From the NCBI GenBank assembly GCA_039815465.1, contig JBCBZG010000006.1, positions 124,001 through 188,000 on the forward strand: a stretch of DNA of 64,000 nt. The letters are read 5' to 3'. A program made the translations under genes and the position numbers. The stretch is from Shimia_B sp039815465. Its GTDB lineage: Bacteria > Pseudomonadota > Alphaproteobacteria > Rhodobacterales > Rhodobacteraceae. The notes beneath the pieces are model-generated. The model was given only the letters and a program-made list of their open reading frames with translations, did no database searches and was not told the origin of the DNA. Positions 17,285 through 25,141 of this stretch are shown here, one piece after another (the stretch's first letter is position 1; each line of letters starts with the position of its first letter).

Positions 17285-17377
17285 TTAAGGCCTGTTTCAG
17301 CCGTGCGATTGCCCCCCCTTTGCATATGCGGAAGGATACACTTGATCTCGCCGTGCACCGCGCGGCAAGAACATTGA

Positions 17378-17590
17378 GTGAACAGATATCTAGGACCAAC
17401 ACAGCGACCCGTGGCTTACGTCACCTGCGATGCGTGTGGTCGCACAGCAACCGTGACGCGCGCGGAGCATGTGAAGCGGCTATGGACCCAGGGGATACGG
17501 CCCAGATGTCGCTGCAAGTCTTGCGGCTGGCGTGGCTATCCGCAACGCGTCCAGCGCGCTGTAGATATGGGGCACGGGCGAGCAACGTAG
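17378..17590 (+). CDS. Small zinc-ribbon protein
   Basis: A 70-aa protein with a GTG start. CDACG near residue 17 and CRCKSCG near residue 45 form a treble-clef or ribbon zinc site. The ribosome binding site is weak. It converges on the leftward hydrolase gene at 17597. Function unknown. Confidence 0.45.
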   Translation: MNRYLGPTQRPVAYVTCDACGRTATVTRAEHVKRLWTQGIRPRCRCKSCGWRGYPQRVQRAVDMGHGRAT

Positions 17591-17596
17591 AGCCTA

Positions 17597-18049
17597 CTAA
17601 TCCGTTCCCGCCATCCAGGTCACGATATCAAATAGGCTTTGAGGGGAGATTCGTTGAGCTTGCGTCATCCATATCGCCGATGCGCAAATCTCAGAACATG
17701 TCCATCTATCCCTGCGATGGAGCCCTAGTGCCATAACATGCGAGAGAAGAATCCCGACATAGTCATACTTCGCCCCTATCTGCGCGCGGATGAAAGCGAC
17801 CGGTTCAGCCGCATCGATGTCCAGATAGACCAGATCCCAGCTTTCAGGCTTCAACAGGATACGCTTCGAACGCACCCCGCCGTCGCGGCCCGAGGATGAC
17901 AGGCAGAGCGCCTCTTCGCCCAGCACGGCCCTGCCCCCGATCAGCTCACAGTGACTATAGATCCCACGGGTCGCGAAGCGGATGGCAGCGTCTTGGATGC
18001 GTTCGCCGAGGGTCCGACCTCGACCCTTGTAGAATGCCAGGGTGATCAT
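17597..18049 (-). CDS. Permuted papain-like (YiiX-type) hydrolase
   Basis: A 150-aa protein. The order of catalytic motifs is permuted: histidine first in IYSHCELI (about residue 32), cysteine later in WTCSEICAS (about 117), as in YiiX/YebB-type amidases of the NlpC/P60 clan. The start overlaps the upstream o-spanin stop as ATGA. As last gene of the lysis block it may cleave peptidoglycan peptides or a lipid-linked amide; substrate unknown. Confidence 0.65.
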   Translation of the reverse strand: MITLAFYKGRGRTLGERIQDAAIRFATRGIYSHCELIGGRAVLGEEALCLSSSGRDGGVRSKRILLKPESWDLVYLDIDAAEPVAFIRAQIGAKYDYVGILLSHVMALGLHRRDRWTCSEICASAIWMTQAQRISPQSLFDIVTWMAGTD

Positions 18050-18342
18050 TGCGCCGTCTTTCCGCGCTGCTGGTCGTACCAGGCCGCACACCGCCGCGTG
18101 CGGGCGTTTTGGCGGGTTAAGGCGTCATCGAGCTTCAGGACCGCCACATCGAGCCTATCGCCGGTCTGGACGTCGCCACGAGCTGTGCGGCGGCAATCCT
18201 CAGGGTAATCCGGCCAAAGGGATGCGGCGCGAACCTCGCCCAGTGCCTGCCCCGCGGCCTCGAGCCGCTCGGCATCAGTTGGAGCGCAGGCGACGCATGA
18301 GATCAGCATCGACCAGGCCATCAGGATTGACTTGGGTTTCAT
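18046..18342 (-). CDS. Putative o-spanin (Rz1-like lipoprotein)
   Basis: A 98-aa protein with a signal sequence and lipobox-like cysteine (SMLISCVACAP). It is larger than lambda Rz1 but holds the same position: its start lies inside the preceding i-spanin-like gene, with a 68-bp out-of-frame overlap. Family knowledge: spanin pairs fuse inner and outer membranes in the last step of lysis. The assignment rests on context and topology. Confidence 0.6.
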   Translation of the reverse strand: MKPKSILMAWSMLISCVACAPTDAERLEAAGQALGEVRAASLWPDYPEDCRRTARGDVQTGDRLDVAVLKLDDALTRQNARTRRCAAWYDQQRGKTAQ

Positions 18343-18640
18343 CTTCGAATGCCTCCAGCTCAGCGGCGAAGCGGCGCGCAGTACCTTCCGCTAGTTGGAC
18401 CTTCTTTTGCAGGGCGCGGTTTGCCTCTTGGGTGCTGGCCATACGGGCGCGGAGCGCTGCCAACTCGGCCTGGCTCGCCTCAAGCTCGAATGCCCGCACA
18501 AACCCTTCCCGCGCCGCGTTTACCGCTTGGCGCTTGTCGTATTCGTGCCAGGCCCACAGCGCGGCCAGGGCAAGGCTAGCAGCCCCGGCCCAAAGCCCGA
18601 GACGGCGGATCGCAATACCGCCTAAGAGCCGCGCAAGCAC
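18275..18640 (-). CDS. Putative i-spanin (Rz-like)
   Basis: A 121-aa protein with one N-terminal membrane helix (LGLWAGAASLALAALWAW), then a long coiled coil (residues about 50-105, rich in A/E/L/R). This is type II spanin topology. Its start overlaps the lysozyme stop by 19 bp and its end overlaps the o-spanin start by 68 bp. Confidence 0.65.
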   Translation of the reverse strand: MLARLLGGIAIRRLGLWAGAASLALAALWAWHEYDKRQAVNAAREGFVRAFELEASQAELAALRARMASTQEANRALQKKVQLAEGTARRFAAELEAFEDETQVNPDGLVDADLMRRLRSN

Positions 18641-19383
18641 AGCGCCACTTCCTCAGCACGGCGGTTAACGAGGCCCCGAACAACCCGGCCCCCGGCCTTG
18701 TTCCACCAGCCAATTGCGCGGCATCCCCCGGCAATGTTCCCAGCGTTGAGCCGACGTGTCGCAGTTGACCGCCCTGCACCGTAGATCCCCACATTGTAAG
18801 CGAGCGAGACGTAGGCCGCGTCACGCTCCGGTGTCAGTCTTGTCTCCTTGGTCTTGGTCGTGAAGCTGCGATGCAGCCCCTCTCGGAAGTCAAGCGACAA
18901 GCGGCGCTTGAGCATGTTCAGGCATTGCTGGTCGGTGGCACGGTCACCTAACTCAACGCCACGGGTTTCGCCGTAGCAAAGAGTCGCGACGCCAACGATG
19001 TCGAGATAAGCGCAGTGCATAGCGGGATTGTCTGCACAGCGGTGCTCACCTTCCCATTTTACGACGAGGGGCACGAGGACCGCCATCGTTTGGCGCTCTG
19101 TCGTTTGGGCTAGCGCTGGAATAGCCGCCGAGAGGGTAACAAGGACAATCACGCCGATAATAAAGCGCCGACGCCAGGCCCCAGCCTTTGGCTGCAGCAC
19201 CACACGACCCAACAGGCCAAGAATGGCCGTTAGCGCCAAGAGCGCCGACCAAACCAAAGGGTTGGTGTCGATGCCAAAGGCAAAGAAAATCAGGTCGGGC
19301 AGGAACACCAGCGCGATAACGACATAAAAGGCGATGGCGGTGTATGAAGTCAGAAGGCGTGCCTTCCAGTTTGGATCAAGCAT
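18622..19383 (-). CDS. GH24 lysozyme fused to a holin-like membrane domain
   Basis: A 253-aa protein. Three hydrophobic segments (about residues 14-36, 43-62 and 74-92) precede a GH24 muramidase domain with Glu about 111 (VKWEGEH), Asp about 128 and Thr about 134 (DIVGVAT) as the catalytic set. The third segment ends in IPALAQ and could be a signal or signal-anchor. No separate holin gene is visible, so the first two helices may supply that function. The start at 19383 has GGAGAG upstream. A weak terminator lies just before the gene. Confidence 0.8.
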   Translation of the reverse strand: MLDPNWKARLLTSYTAIAFYVVIALVFLPDLIFFAFGIDTNPLVWSALLALTAILGLLGRVVLQPKAGAWRRRFIIGVIVLVTLSAAIPALAQTTERQTMAVLVPLVVKWEGEHRCADNPAMHCAYLDIVGVATLCYGETRGVELGDRATDQQCLNMLKRRLSLDFREGLHRSFTTKTKETRLTPERDAAYVSLAYNVGIYGAGRSTATRRLNAGNIAGGCRAIGWWNKAGGRVVRGLVNRRAEEVALCLRGS

Positions 19384-19398
19384 GTCAGCTCTCCACAG

Positions 19399-19419
19399 AA
19401 AAGCCCGCATAAGGCGGGC
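19399..19419 (-). terminator. Short hairpin terminator before lysis genes
   Basis: On the minus strand GCCCGC, loop CTTAT, GCGGGC, then TTTTC (T-run at 19399-19402). Placed between the tail genes and the lysis gene, it would attenuate rather than block read-through. Confidence 0.55.
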
Positions 19420-19461
19420 GAGGGTTACAGCAAGGAAATTGGGTTTGGGTTCGGCTCAGCC

Positions 19462-20091
19462 CTAAAGGTCTGGATACCGAGCGGGCGCCATCTTGTCCCC
19501 AATGAGAAAAGGGAGCTGTGGCGGAACGATTACCGTTTGGTGACCTGGACAGTCGGGATAGTGAAAGTCATTGAGCCAAGCGAGGCCACTGCCCGGCGTA
19601 ACGCCGTCATCGCTCGGGATGCGCGCAAAGTACTCGATAATTTGATCGCGCTCCGGGTCGACCGGCAGATTAATGCCGCGACCATCGGGGCCGACGATGC
19701 TGACATCGGAAAACCGATGGAGCGCGTCAGAGCCATTGTAGAACACCAAGTCAAAACTGGGCGCGCCGCAATCGCGCATCTTCCGGATCCTGAACTTGAC
19801 ACGGACGAAGCTGCCTATTTGCCCCGCGCTCACGCTGTGGCCACGACGCGGAAATACCGCAGGGACGGCGTGATTGGGGCTAGGTCTGTGCGTTTCTGGC
19901 GAGTCAGCGCCCTCGACGATGCGAAGCACCTCCCGTTCAAACTCCGCATGCAGCACTGGCAGAACGAATGTGTAAACGAGCCATGATGCTGCAGCCACCA
20001 GAACCGAAAGAAGCGACCGATAATGCACTATGAAACCGGCAAGCGCACGCCAGGTAAGTCCCCGAGCGCCTGAAGTATTCGATTGATCCAT
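19462..20091 (-). CDS. Membrane-anchored prophage protein of unknown function
   Basis: A 209-aa protein with one membrane helix (SLLSVLVAAASWLVYTFVLPVL, about residues 27-48) and a soluble domain rich in beta strands (FDLVFYNGSDALHRF onward). It lies between the tail-fibre accessory gene and the lysis gene. It could be a superinfection-exclusion or host-interaction factor, but no motif proves this. Confidence 0.55.
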   Translation of the reverse strand: MDQSNTSGARGLTWRALAGFIVHYRSLLSVLVAAASWLVYTFVLPVLHAEFEREVLRIVEGADSPETHRPSPNHAVPAVFPRRGHSVSAGQIGSFVRVKFRIRKMRDCGAPSFDLVFYNGSDALHRFSDVSIVGPDGRGINLPVDPERDQIIEYFARIPSDDGVTPGSGLAWLNDFHYPDCPGHQTVIVPPQLPFLIGDKMAPARYPDL

Positions 20092-20149
20092 TTATGATTT
20101 CTCCAAAGAAAGTGGCGCGAACCTCGAAAGGCTCACGCCATCCCGTTGT

Positions 20150-20584
20150 CTACAGGTCGCCGCTTAGCGCCTCTGTGACCGCAGTGGCGCGCGCCTCCAT
20201 TTCAGCGATGGCGACGTCCGCGCCTTTGGCGAGATGCGGCAGCTTGGTTACACCGCTCTCGACACGGGCCAGGAGCGGCGCGGTCAGATCAGCCAAGGGC
20301 TGCGCGGCGGCCCGCACTTCCGCGAGGCTGTTCGCAGTCGAAAGCGCCTTAGACAGCTTGGCGAGTTCGAGCAAAGCGAGGGCAGCGGCGTCCGACGTGG
20401 TGCCGAGCAGCGACTTTGTATCCCCCGCAGTCGCGGCGATCTGCTGGCGAATTGCAATGCGCGCCGTACGCGCCATTTCCGCCTGTTCCGCCGCCGCAAT
20501 GGCCCCCGCGCTGTAGCCGAGCTGCGCGGCCTCTTCCGGCGTGGTGTTGGCCGTCACGCGGCCATCTTCGTCTACTGTGATCAT
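20150..20584 (-). CDS. Tail-fibre-associated protein, helical
   Basis: A 144-aa alanine-rich, almost wholly helical protein with an N-terminal MITVDEDGRVTANTTPEEAAQLGYS. Its position right after the fibre gene suggests a tail-fibre assembly or capping protein; no family is recognised with confidence. Confidence 0.5.
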   Translation of the reverse strand: MITVDEDGRVTANTTPEEAAQLGYSAGAIAAAEQAEMARTARIAIRQQIAATAGDTKSLLGTTSDAAALALLELAKLSKALSTANSLAEVRAAAQPLADLTAPLLARVESGVTKLPHLAKGADVAIAEMEARATAVTEALSGDL

Positions 20585-20603
20585 GGGAGTGTTCCTTCTC
20601 GGA

Positions 20604-21716
20604 TCAGTTCATCAGAACGTTTTGGCCAAGGGTTCCACCCTCGTGGTATTGGAACCCGTTTTGCGCGGTCACCGAAACGCGGGCGATGCTCGCGGTCCCG
20701 TTTGCGAGGCGCTTCACTCCGAAGCCCGGCCCATCGCAGGTCATATTGCCAAGTTGGAGATGCGCGTTAGCCTCGAAAGCGGACATGATGCCGGTGGTGT
20801 CCGCAAATGTGACGGTGCCCCAACGCATCTGGACGGTCATGTCGCAGGAATAACGACACATCGTGTCGTTAAGGGCGTCCCAAGGCAGCCCGGCGTCAGC
20901 CTTAGCAGGCATGGCCCAATCCACCCCGTTCGACAAAATGCCCCCGCCATGGACGTCGGCGCTGAAGCCGTTCACCAGGTTGTGGGTGCCGTTAGAGACG
21001 GCAGTTGGGGCGACAATTGGGTTTGCCCCGCCGCCGGTCGGCAAGAACCGCACAGACCGGCCCCGCAAGAAGTTCACCTGGTTCACGACATGGGTTTGAT
21101 CCCGCATGAGACGAAGGGTCAGATGGCAACCGTAAGGCGCGGCGTCCATGGCTTCGTCTATGGTCTCAAAGAACACCCCGTCAGCACTAACACCGCCAAG
21201 TTCGCTGTCGATGATCGCTTGGAAGCCGATCCGATCATCAACAACGGCCGGAACTTGCGCCAGAATGCTCGCCTCGATGTTTGCGGGGTTGACGAGGAGC
21301 CGATCCGCCTCTGCCTCCTGCGCCGCCGTCTCGGCCCGCAGCGCGGCTTCGAGGGTCTGGGCATCGACGTCAGCGTCACGCACCACCGCCTCGGTCAGAA
21401 GCGTCGCGAGGTCATGGGAGCCCGCCGCAGTCACCTGGAACGACCCGAGCTTATAGGCGACTTCTACACCTGACTCCGCGATGTACGCGACCGCGTTATA
21501 GTGCGAGTTCTCGAACCCGCGCTCGTTGGCCCAAAGGTCGAGGCTGATATTGCCATTGGCGTCGGTCACGGCCTCAAATGGCTTGCCGAGAACAACGGCA
21601 TTCGACGTCAGATCAGAGCTTGCCACTGACAGGGTGAACTTCACCCGCGCATTGGCGATTGGGTCAGAGTTGGGCAGCGTGAGCTGCCCCCCGACTGTAA
21701 CGGTAGGCAAGGCCAT
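20604..21716 (-). CDS. Tail fibre / receptor-binding protein
   Basis: A 370-aa protein. The N-terminal domain (TVGGQLTLPNSDPIANARVKFTL and later EAVTDANGNISLDLWAN) is a beta-sandwich seen at virion-attached ends of fibres. A helical linker follows (ADVDAQTLEAALRAETAAQEAEADRL region), then a beta-rich C-terminal domain with irregular repeats typical of a beta-helix. The C-terminal half probably determines host range. Confidence 0.7.
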   Translation of the reverse strand: MALPTVTVGGQLTLPNSDPIANARVKFTLSVASSDLTSNAVVLGKPFEAVTDANGNISLDLWANERGFENSHYNAVAYIAESGVEVAYKLGSFQVTAAGSHDLATLLTEAVVRDADVDAQTLEAALRAETAAQEAEADRLLVNPANIEASILAQVPAVVDDRIGFQAIIDSELGGVSADGVFFETIDEAMDAAPYGCHLTLRLMRDQTHVVNQVNFLRGRSVRFLPTGGGANPIVAPTAVSNGTHNLVNGFSADVHGGGILSNGVDWAMPAKADAGLPWDALNDTMCRYSCDMTVQMRWGTVTFADTTGIMSAFEANAHLQLGNMTCDGPGFGVKRLANGTASIARVSVTAQNGFQYHEGGTLGQNVLMN

Positions 21717-21737
21717 AAGAGCTTCCTTCTTTCTGGT

Positions 21738-23561
21738 TTAGAGTGTGTCTTCCGGGTCGTCTGTGGACGTCCCAAAGGGGGCGATGGCGCGCAGGCTGTA
21801 GATGCGACCTTGACCGTCGTTGGCAGGATCGACAGGCCACTGTGTCGAATAAGACTGGCCGGTGCCGGACCAGTCAAAGGTCACAAGCGTCACGGGCTCA
21901 TGCCCTACCTCGCGCACCCGCAGCGCGTAGCTATCAACCGAAGGCGAAACACTGCCGGTGAAGTTGACAACGACATTGCCACCCGAACGGTTGACGCTGA
22001 ACAAAGTAGCGGGATGGACCACCGGCGGCGGAGGCGGGTCATCATAGGTTTCGTCAAACACCTGCTCATCGGCTTGCGTAAAGTCGAATTGGTCGGCTGG
22101 CTGGCCGAGCATCACGCAGTCATAGTGCACGGCATGGCCACCGGATTTGAGCGGCGTGCAGACCGCCGTAGCCTCCTGCATCTCATAATCGCGCGCGATG
22201 ACCGGCATCTCGGGCGGATTGACCGTACCGACCGTGCCCGCTGGCCAGTCTTCCACTTCTGGCCCGAACTGCGCGGTCAGGCGCTTGGGTTTGAGGCGCC
22301 CGCGTAGGTATGCCTTTTGAAGGCGCATCGCCTGTGTCGCAGACGACACCATGCCAAAGGACAGCGGCTCGATGCGCCCCGTCGCCGCTCCACCGGACAC
22401 CACATCTGAGGCCCAAAGGATTGGCAACGTCGTTTCCACCCAGCCTCGGCGCTCTGATATGAAGCGCGTCTCGACCCCCTCGGGAACCTGCCCCGATGGA
22501 TCCTCTTCGTCGTACTCAAGCTGCTCCCCAATCGGGTTCCCGAAAGCGAGCCCGGTGTGATTTACGCGTCCCGGCACGTAGTTCACAATGCCGCCGATCT
22601 TTACGAGGCGCGACGCTGCGGCTTGTAGAACAGGCGCCAGAAGATCGTATTCGCGGGTCTGGAGCTGAACGATGCCGTGACACTCAAACCAGCCTTCCTG
22701 ATCGCCGTCCACGCGCGTGTAGATAGTTTCCTCATAGCTCGCGCCTTCGGTAAAGCTATCGAGGTTCAGGCTTTCCGCCGAGCGCGCCAGGGCGCGGCGG
22801 TTTAACGATAGATCGAGCGCCACGAGTGCCGGGGTCGCAGACCAATCATGGGTCTCGGGGTCCGCTATGTCATGGGTCGGGTTGCGCGGGTCAAACACAC
22901 GGCTCCAGTATCCATCGACTTTAAAGCTCGGAACTTTGCCACCCCAACGCGCCTGCGCTTGACCGCTGTCGCCATAGTCGAGCCGGACCCATAGCATGGT
23001 CATACCAAGTCCAATGTCGCTCGCCGAGAAGACGTCCGGGTCGTTGATCTCATCGAGCCATTGCTGCGGCGGTTTCGCGTGGTTGCCGACACTCGCCCAA
23101 AGCCGGACGACGCCGTCCCAAGGCGCGGTTTCGACGTTGGCTCCTAGGTCCATATCATAGAGGCTGTTATCCACATCGTTCGCCACATCGATGCTGGTGT
23201 CGTTCAGCTTGAAACTGAAGCCTCCGAGCGATGGACGCGAGTTGAGGATATACGCATCATATCTGATGTTTCCCGACACATATCGAAAAACGCGGATCCC
23301 TTCGAGCTGGCACTTGCCATAGGCGTAACGATAGAACGGCGCGGTCGAGATCACCCCGGCGCGAAGCTGCTGTTGGACTGCCGCCGATGCTGCTTGCCTG
23401 GCCTTGTTGGCCGCGTAGATCGCCCCACCGATCACCACCACCGACGACAGGGCTGCACCAAGGGTCAGGCTGCCAATGAGGAGCGTCCCGAGACCCGCGA
23501 CACCCGCTGCGGCACCCGCGGTTAAACCGGCGGCTGCAACGGCTACAACGACGGGCGGCAC
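21738..23561 (-). CDS. Tail tip / host-specificity protein (lambda J-like)
   Basis: A 607-aa protein. The N-terminus is glycine/alanine-rich and hydrophobic (VAVAAAGLTAGAAAGVAGLG), as in tail-hub proteins that touch the tape measure; later sections contain YKGDG-like hub folds and a C-terminal fibronectin-III-like domain (PATLFSVNRSGGNVVVNFTG). I use the GTG at 23561 with GGAGG just upstream; the longer frame lies inside the NlpC/P60 gene. It overlaps that gene by 19 bp. Confidence 0.75.
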   Translation of the reverse strand: MPPVVVAVAAAGLTAGAAAGVAGLGTLLIGSLTLGAALSSVVVIGGAIYAANKARQAASAAVQQQLRAGVISTAPFYRYAYGKCQLEGIRVFRYVSGNIRYDAYILNSRPSLGGFSFKLNDTSIDVANDVDNSLYDMDLGANVETAPWDGVVRLWASVGNHAKPPQQWLDEINDPDVFSASDIGLGMTMLWVRLDYGDSGQAQARWGGKVPSFKVDGYWSRVFDPRNPTHDIADPETHDWSATPALVALDLSLNRRALARSAESLNLDSFTEGASYEETIYTRVDGDQEGWFECHGIVQLQTREYDLLAPVLQAAASRLVKIGGIVNYVPGRVNHTGLAFGNPIGEQLEYDEEDPSGQVPEGVETRFISERRGWVETTLPILWASDVVSGGAATGRIEPLSFGMVSSATQAMRLQKAYLRGRLKPKRLTAQFGPEVEDWPAGTVGTVNPPEMPVIARDYEMQEATAVCTPLKSGGHAVHYDCVMLGQPADQFDFTQADEQVFDETYDDPPPPPVVHPATLFSVNRSGGNVVVNFTGSVSPSVDSYALRVREVGHEPVTLVTFDWSGTGQSYSTQWPVDPANDGQGRIYSLRAIAPFGTSTDDPEDTL

Positions 23562-23923
23562 ATTGGCCTCCAGATCACAGCCGGACGACCAACGCGCGCC
23601 ATCCCGCGGGACGACTTTCCCCACCAATAGACGCCATCAAAGATCGCGCCGCCAAGGCTCGAAGAGAACCCAAAGCACCTCGCCTCCGGCGTCTCTACTT
23701 CTGGCCAGCCAAGCGATGCGACATGGGCGGCAATATCCCCCATGAGATCGGTGCGCATCACCATCGCGCTGTCATAGGTGCCGCGCCAGGGGGCAGCCAC
23801 GTCTTCATAGCCGAGCGCCAGCAGCACATTCGCCACCGCCAGGCAACAGTCTGACTTGCCCCACTCAAAAGGGCGAAGGAACTCCTCCGCCACGGCGGCT
23901 TGAACGGTCCTCAAGCTGGCCAT
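23543..23923 (-). CDS. NlpC/P60-like tail peptidase (DUF6950 type)
   Basis: A 126-aa protein. The nucleophile is probably the first cysteine of FEWGKSDCCLAVAN near residue 26, with a downstream histidine (AHVASLG). It holds the same place as lambda K or GTA gp14: a cell-wall hydrolase at the tail tip that helps DNA entry. It overlaps both neighbours. Confidence 0.7.
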   Translation of the reverse strand: MASLRTVQAAVAEEFLRPFEWGKSDCCLAVANVLLALGYEDVAAPWRGTYDSAMVMRTDLMGDIAAHVASLGWPEVETPEARCFGFSSSLGGAIFDGVYWWGKSSRGMARVGRPAVIWRPMCRPSL

Positions 23924-24471
23924 GCAGGTTCCTCCTCTTCCACCCGCTGCAAATGCCGGTAGAGCGTATCGCCCGCAGGCGCGTTGGCTGCACTGTGCAC
24001 CGCGGACAGCACTAACCGCGGGTTCTCTTCACCCGTTACGATCATGGTCAGATCAACGGTGCGTGCCGTCTCGTCGCGGGCGACGCGGATTTTCGGGCCA
24101 CGGATGTAGCCGAAGAACTCCGATTTGAGATCGCCATAAAGCAACCGGTCAGGGCTGAAGTAGCCACTCATTAGCCTGACCTCGGCGCCAATGGCGTCCT
24201 CGTTGAACGGGTCGTTCATCAGGTCATCAGGAATTCCGAGCAGACCCAGCTCAAGCCGATCTTCGCCACCTGCGTCGCCGCTGACGACTGCCGAGATCGA
24301 GCCCAGCCCCCCGACACCGAGATAAGTCACGCCATCAATCTCAATCTTGCCCTGGGCAGTATGAGCCAACACAGGCTCACCCGGCCAGTCAATCCACAGG
24401 AACACGATCCGGTGCTTTGCTGCGCCACTGACGAGGTGCTCGCGGCGCGTGATGTTAGGATGTCGCGCCAT
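23911..24471 (-). CDS. Tail hub/baseplate protein
   Basis: A 186-aa beta-rich protein (KIEIDGVTYLGVGGLGSISAV). The gene order, two genes after the tape measure and directly before the NlpC/P60 peptidase, matches the gp13-like (DUF2163) position of gene transfer agents and lambda L. The family assignment is by position and general character. Confidence 0.6.
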   Translation of the reverse strand: MARHPNITRREHLVSGAAKHRIVFLWIDWPGEPVLAHTAQGKIEIDGVTYLGVGGLGSISAVVSGDAGGEDRLELGLLGIPDDLMNDPFNEDAIGAEVRLMSGYFSPDRLLYGDLKSEFFGYIRGPKIRVARDETARTVDLTMIVTGEENPRLVLSAVHSAANAPAGDTLYRHLQRVEEEEPAWPA

Positions 24472-25141
24472 AGGGATCCCTCAAGGTCAGACCTTCCGAC
24501 CGCTCTGCCGCAAACACTTCAACAAAGCTCAACTCAAAGGAGCCGTGGCCGTCACCATCAATTTCGCCCGATTTGACTTCAACTAGTTGGAACAGCCCGA
24601 AGCTGGCTGGACAAAAGACGTCTGCACCAACGGAGGCAGCGACAGAGACAAACGGGGACACCTCGAGGGTGGCCATCCCCCCGGCATCCGCCAGCGCCTC
24701 CCGACGGGTCGTATAGCTCTCGCCACCGATACGAACCGCGGTACGCGCGGCGATCCGAATGTGCGGCGAGAATCCGGCCACGTTGATACGAGCTGCACCC
24801 GCCACGGCTGGGCTTACCAAAGTGTGCAATGCCTGAATTGCCAGAGCGCCCGACCCATCATTCATCACCACGCCCTTCAGCGGGCAGGTCAGGTGCCGTT
24901 CCCAATCCCAAAGCAGGGCAAGATTTGCTCCATATCCAAGGTCAGCCAAGAACGCGTCATAGGCGGCGTGCTGCACCGCTGTCTTGAGCGGGGCCTTGGC
25001 CACGGCGCGAATACGCTCTTGCCCCTGGAAGACGCGGACAGAGCCCGACAGAAGCCCCCGCTGCACCAGGCCACCGTCTTCTGGCCTCCAGCTCGAAGAC
25101 TTTACCGATAGCGCTTCCGGCCAAGGAATGACGGGCGTCAT
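24455..25141 (-). CDS. Distal tail protein
   Basis: A 228-aa protein immediately after the tape measure, overlapping it by ATGA. It corresponds in position to lambda M or GTA gp12. It begins with a beta strand-rich N-terminal domain (SVRVFQGQERIRAVAKAPL). It probably forms the ring at the end of the tail tube. Confidence 0.6.
   Translation of the reverse strand: MTPVIPWPEALSVKSSSWRPEDGGLVQRGLLSGSVRVFQGQERIRAVAKAPLKTAVQHAAYDAFLADLGYGANLALLWDWERHLTCPLKGVVMNDGSGALAIQALHTLVSPAVAGAARINVAGFSPHIRIAARTAVRIGGESYTTRREALADAGGMATLEVSPFVSVAASVGADVFCPASFGLFQLVEVKSGEIDGDGHGSFELSFVEVFAAERSEGLTLRDPYGATS

Noticed and set aside
17059..17736. Rightward 225-codon frame over the HTH and zinc-ribbon genes
   Set aside because: It overlaps two better-supported small genes and the convergent hydrolase; there is no start signal.
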